From an uncultured Collinsella sp. (GTDB lineage: Bacteria; Actinomycetota; Coriobacteriia; Coriobacteriales; Coriobacteriaceae): a stretch of DNA of 49,590 nt. This document shows positions 49,578 to 49,590 of the stretch, in pieces. The translations under genes were made by a program, and so were the position numbers. The DNA lies in contig CAADTZ010000036.1 of NCBI GenBank assembly GCA_900752015.1, positions 1 through 49,590 on the forward strand, read 5' to 3'. The notes under the pieces are model-generated. The model had not been told where the DNA came from, ran no database searches, and saw only the letters and a list, made by a program, of their open reading frames with translations. Positions within the stretch are counted from its first letter, which is position 1, and each line of letters begins with the position of its first letter.

Positions 49578-49590
49578 TGACGCTGGGGAT

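Overview
The window looks like a chromosomal segment of a gut actinobacterium of the class Coriobacteriia, most likely Collinsella. This is inferred from the high GC content, the actinobacterial core genes and a sugar economy dominated by phosphotransferase (PTS) systems, without any database search. It has two parts: an accessory sugar-uptake island (about 1-34 kb) and a housekeeping stretch (about 34.5-49.4 kb).

1-14.6 kb: three paralogous cassettes, each with a LacI-family repressor on the minus strand, divergent from a lactose/cellobiose-family EIICB permease and a family 1 glycosidase. All three glycosidases carry the Ser-Trp...Lys-x-Tyr phosphate/galacto site of LacG-type 6-phospho-beta-galactosidases. 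Each cassette has its own version of one 18-bp operator (AATG-NN-MACGTK-NN-CATT), and all three share an upstream pair of ACCGTTCACCG-like boxes 21 bp apart. Next come a class II Fic protein under a four-half-site dyad (15-16.2 kb), a broken DeoR gene, a fourth EIICB divergent from a TIM-barrel-like gene and a GntR regulator (16.6-20.4 kb), and a LacR-like DeoR regulator divergent from aldose 1-epimerase (20.8-22.9 kb). Eleven copies of a palindromic element, in two strictly alternating types (A, B), lie in four arrays at the ends of these operons.

22.9-34 kb: amino-sugar and galactoside catabolism. Included are an orphan mannose-family EIIB whose phospho-acceptor His is Tyr, a tRNA-Thr(CGT), a YhcH-family protein, a nagA 3' remnant, a LacC-like sugar-phosphate kinase lacking its N-terminal GGKGxN segment, a LacX-like epimerase and a flavodoxin. 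NagA deacetylase, AgaS deaminase/isomerase, a NagR/DasR-like GntR regulator and a mannose-family PTS operon (EIIA-YajC-EIIB-EIIC-EIID) follow. Together these would import and phosphorylate an N-acetylated hexosamine (probably GalNAc or GlcNAc), deacetylate it, and convert it to tagatose-6-P or fructose-6-P. A shared TGGTAGTAACCA operator links agaS to the PTS operon.

34.5-49.4 kb: a DUF2975/HTH pair, a membrane-anchored SurA-like protein, an operon of a 3-hydroxyisobutyrate dehydrogenase-like enzyme with a Cys/His-rich tail, a membrane protein, a HEAT protein and isocitrate dehydrogenase, then DegV, ribosome hibernation factor HPF, an orphan solute-binding lipoprotein, a 227-bp inverted-repeat element, an AbiEi/DUF559-like protein, ComF, and the conserved tmk-holB-ricT cluster.
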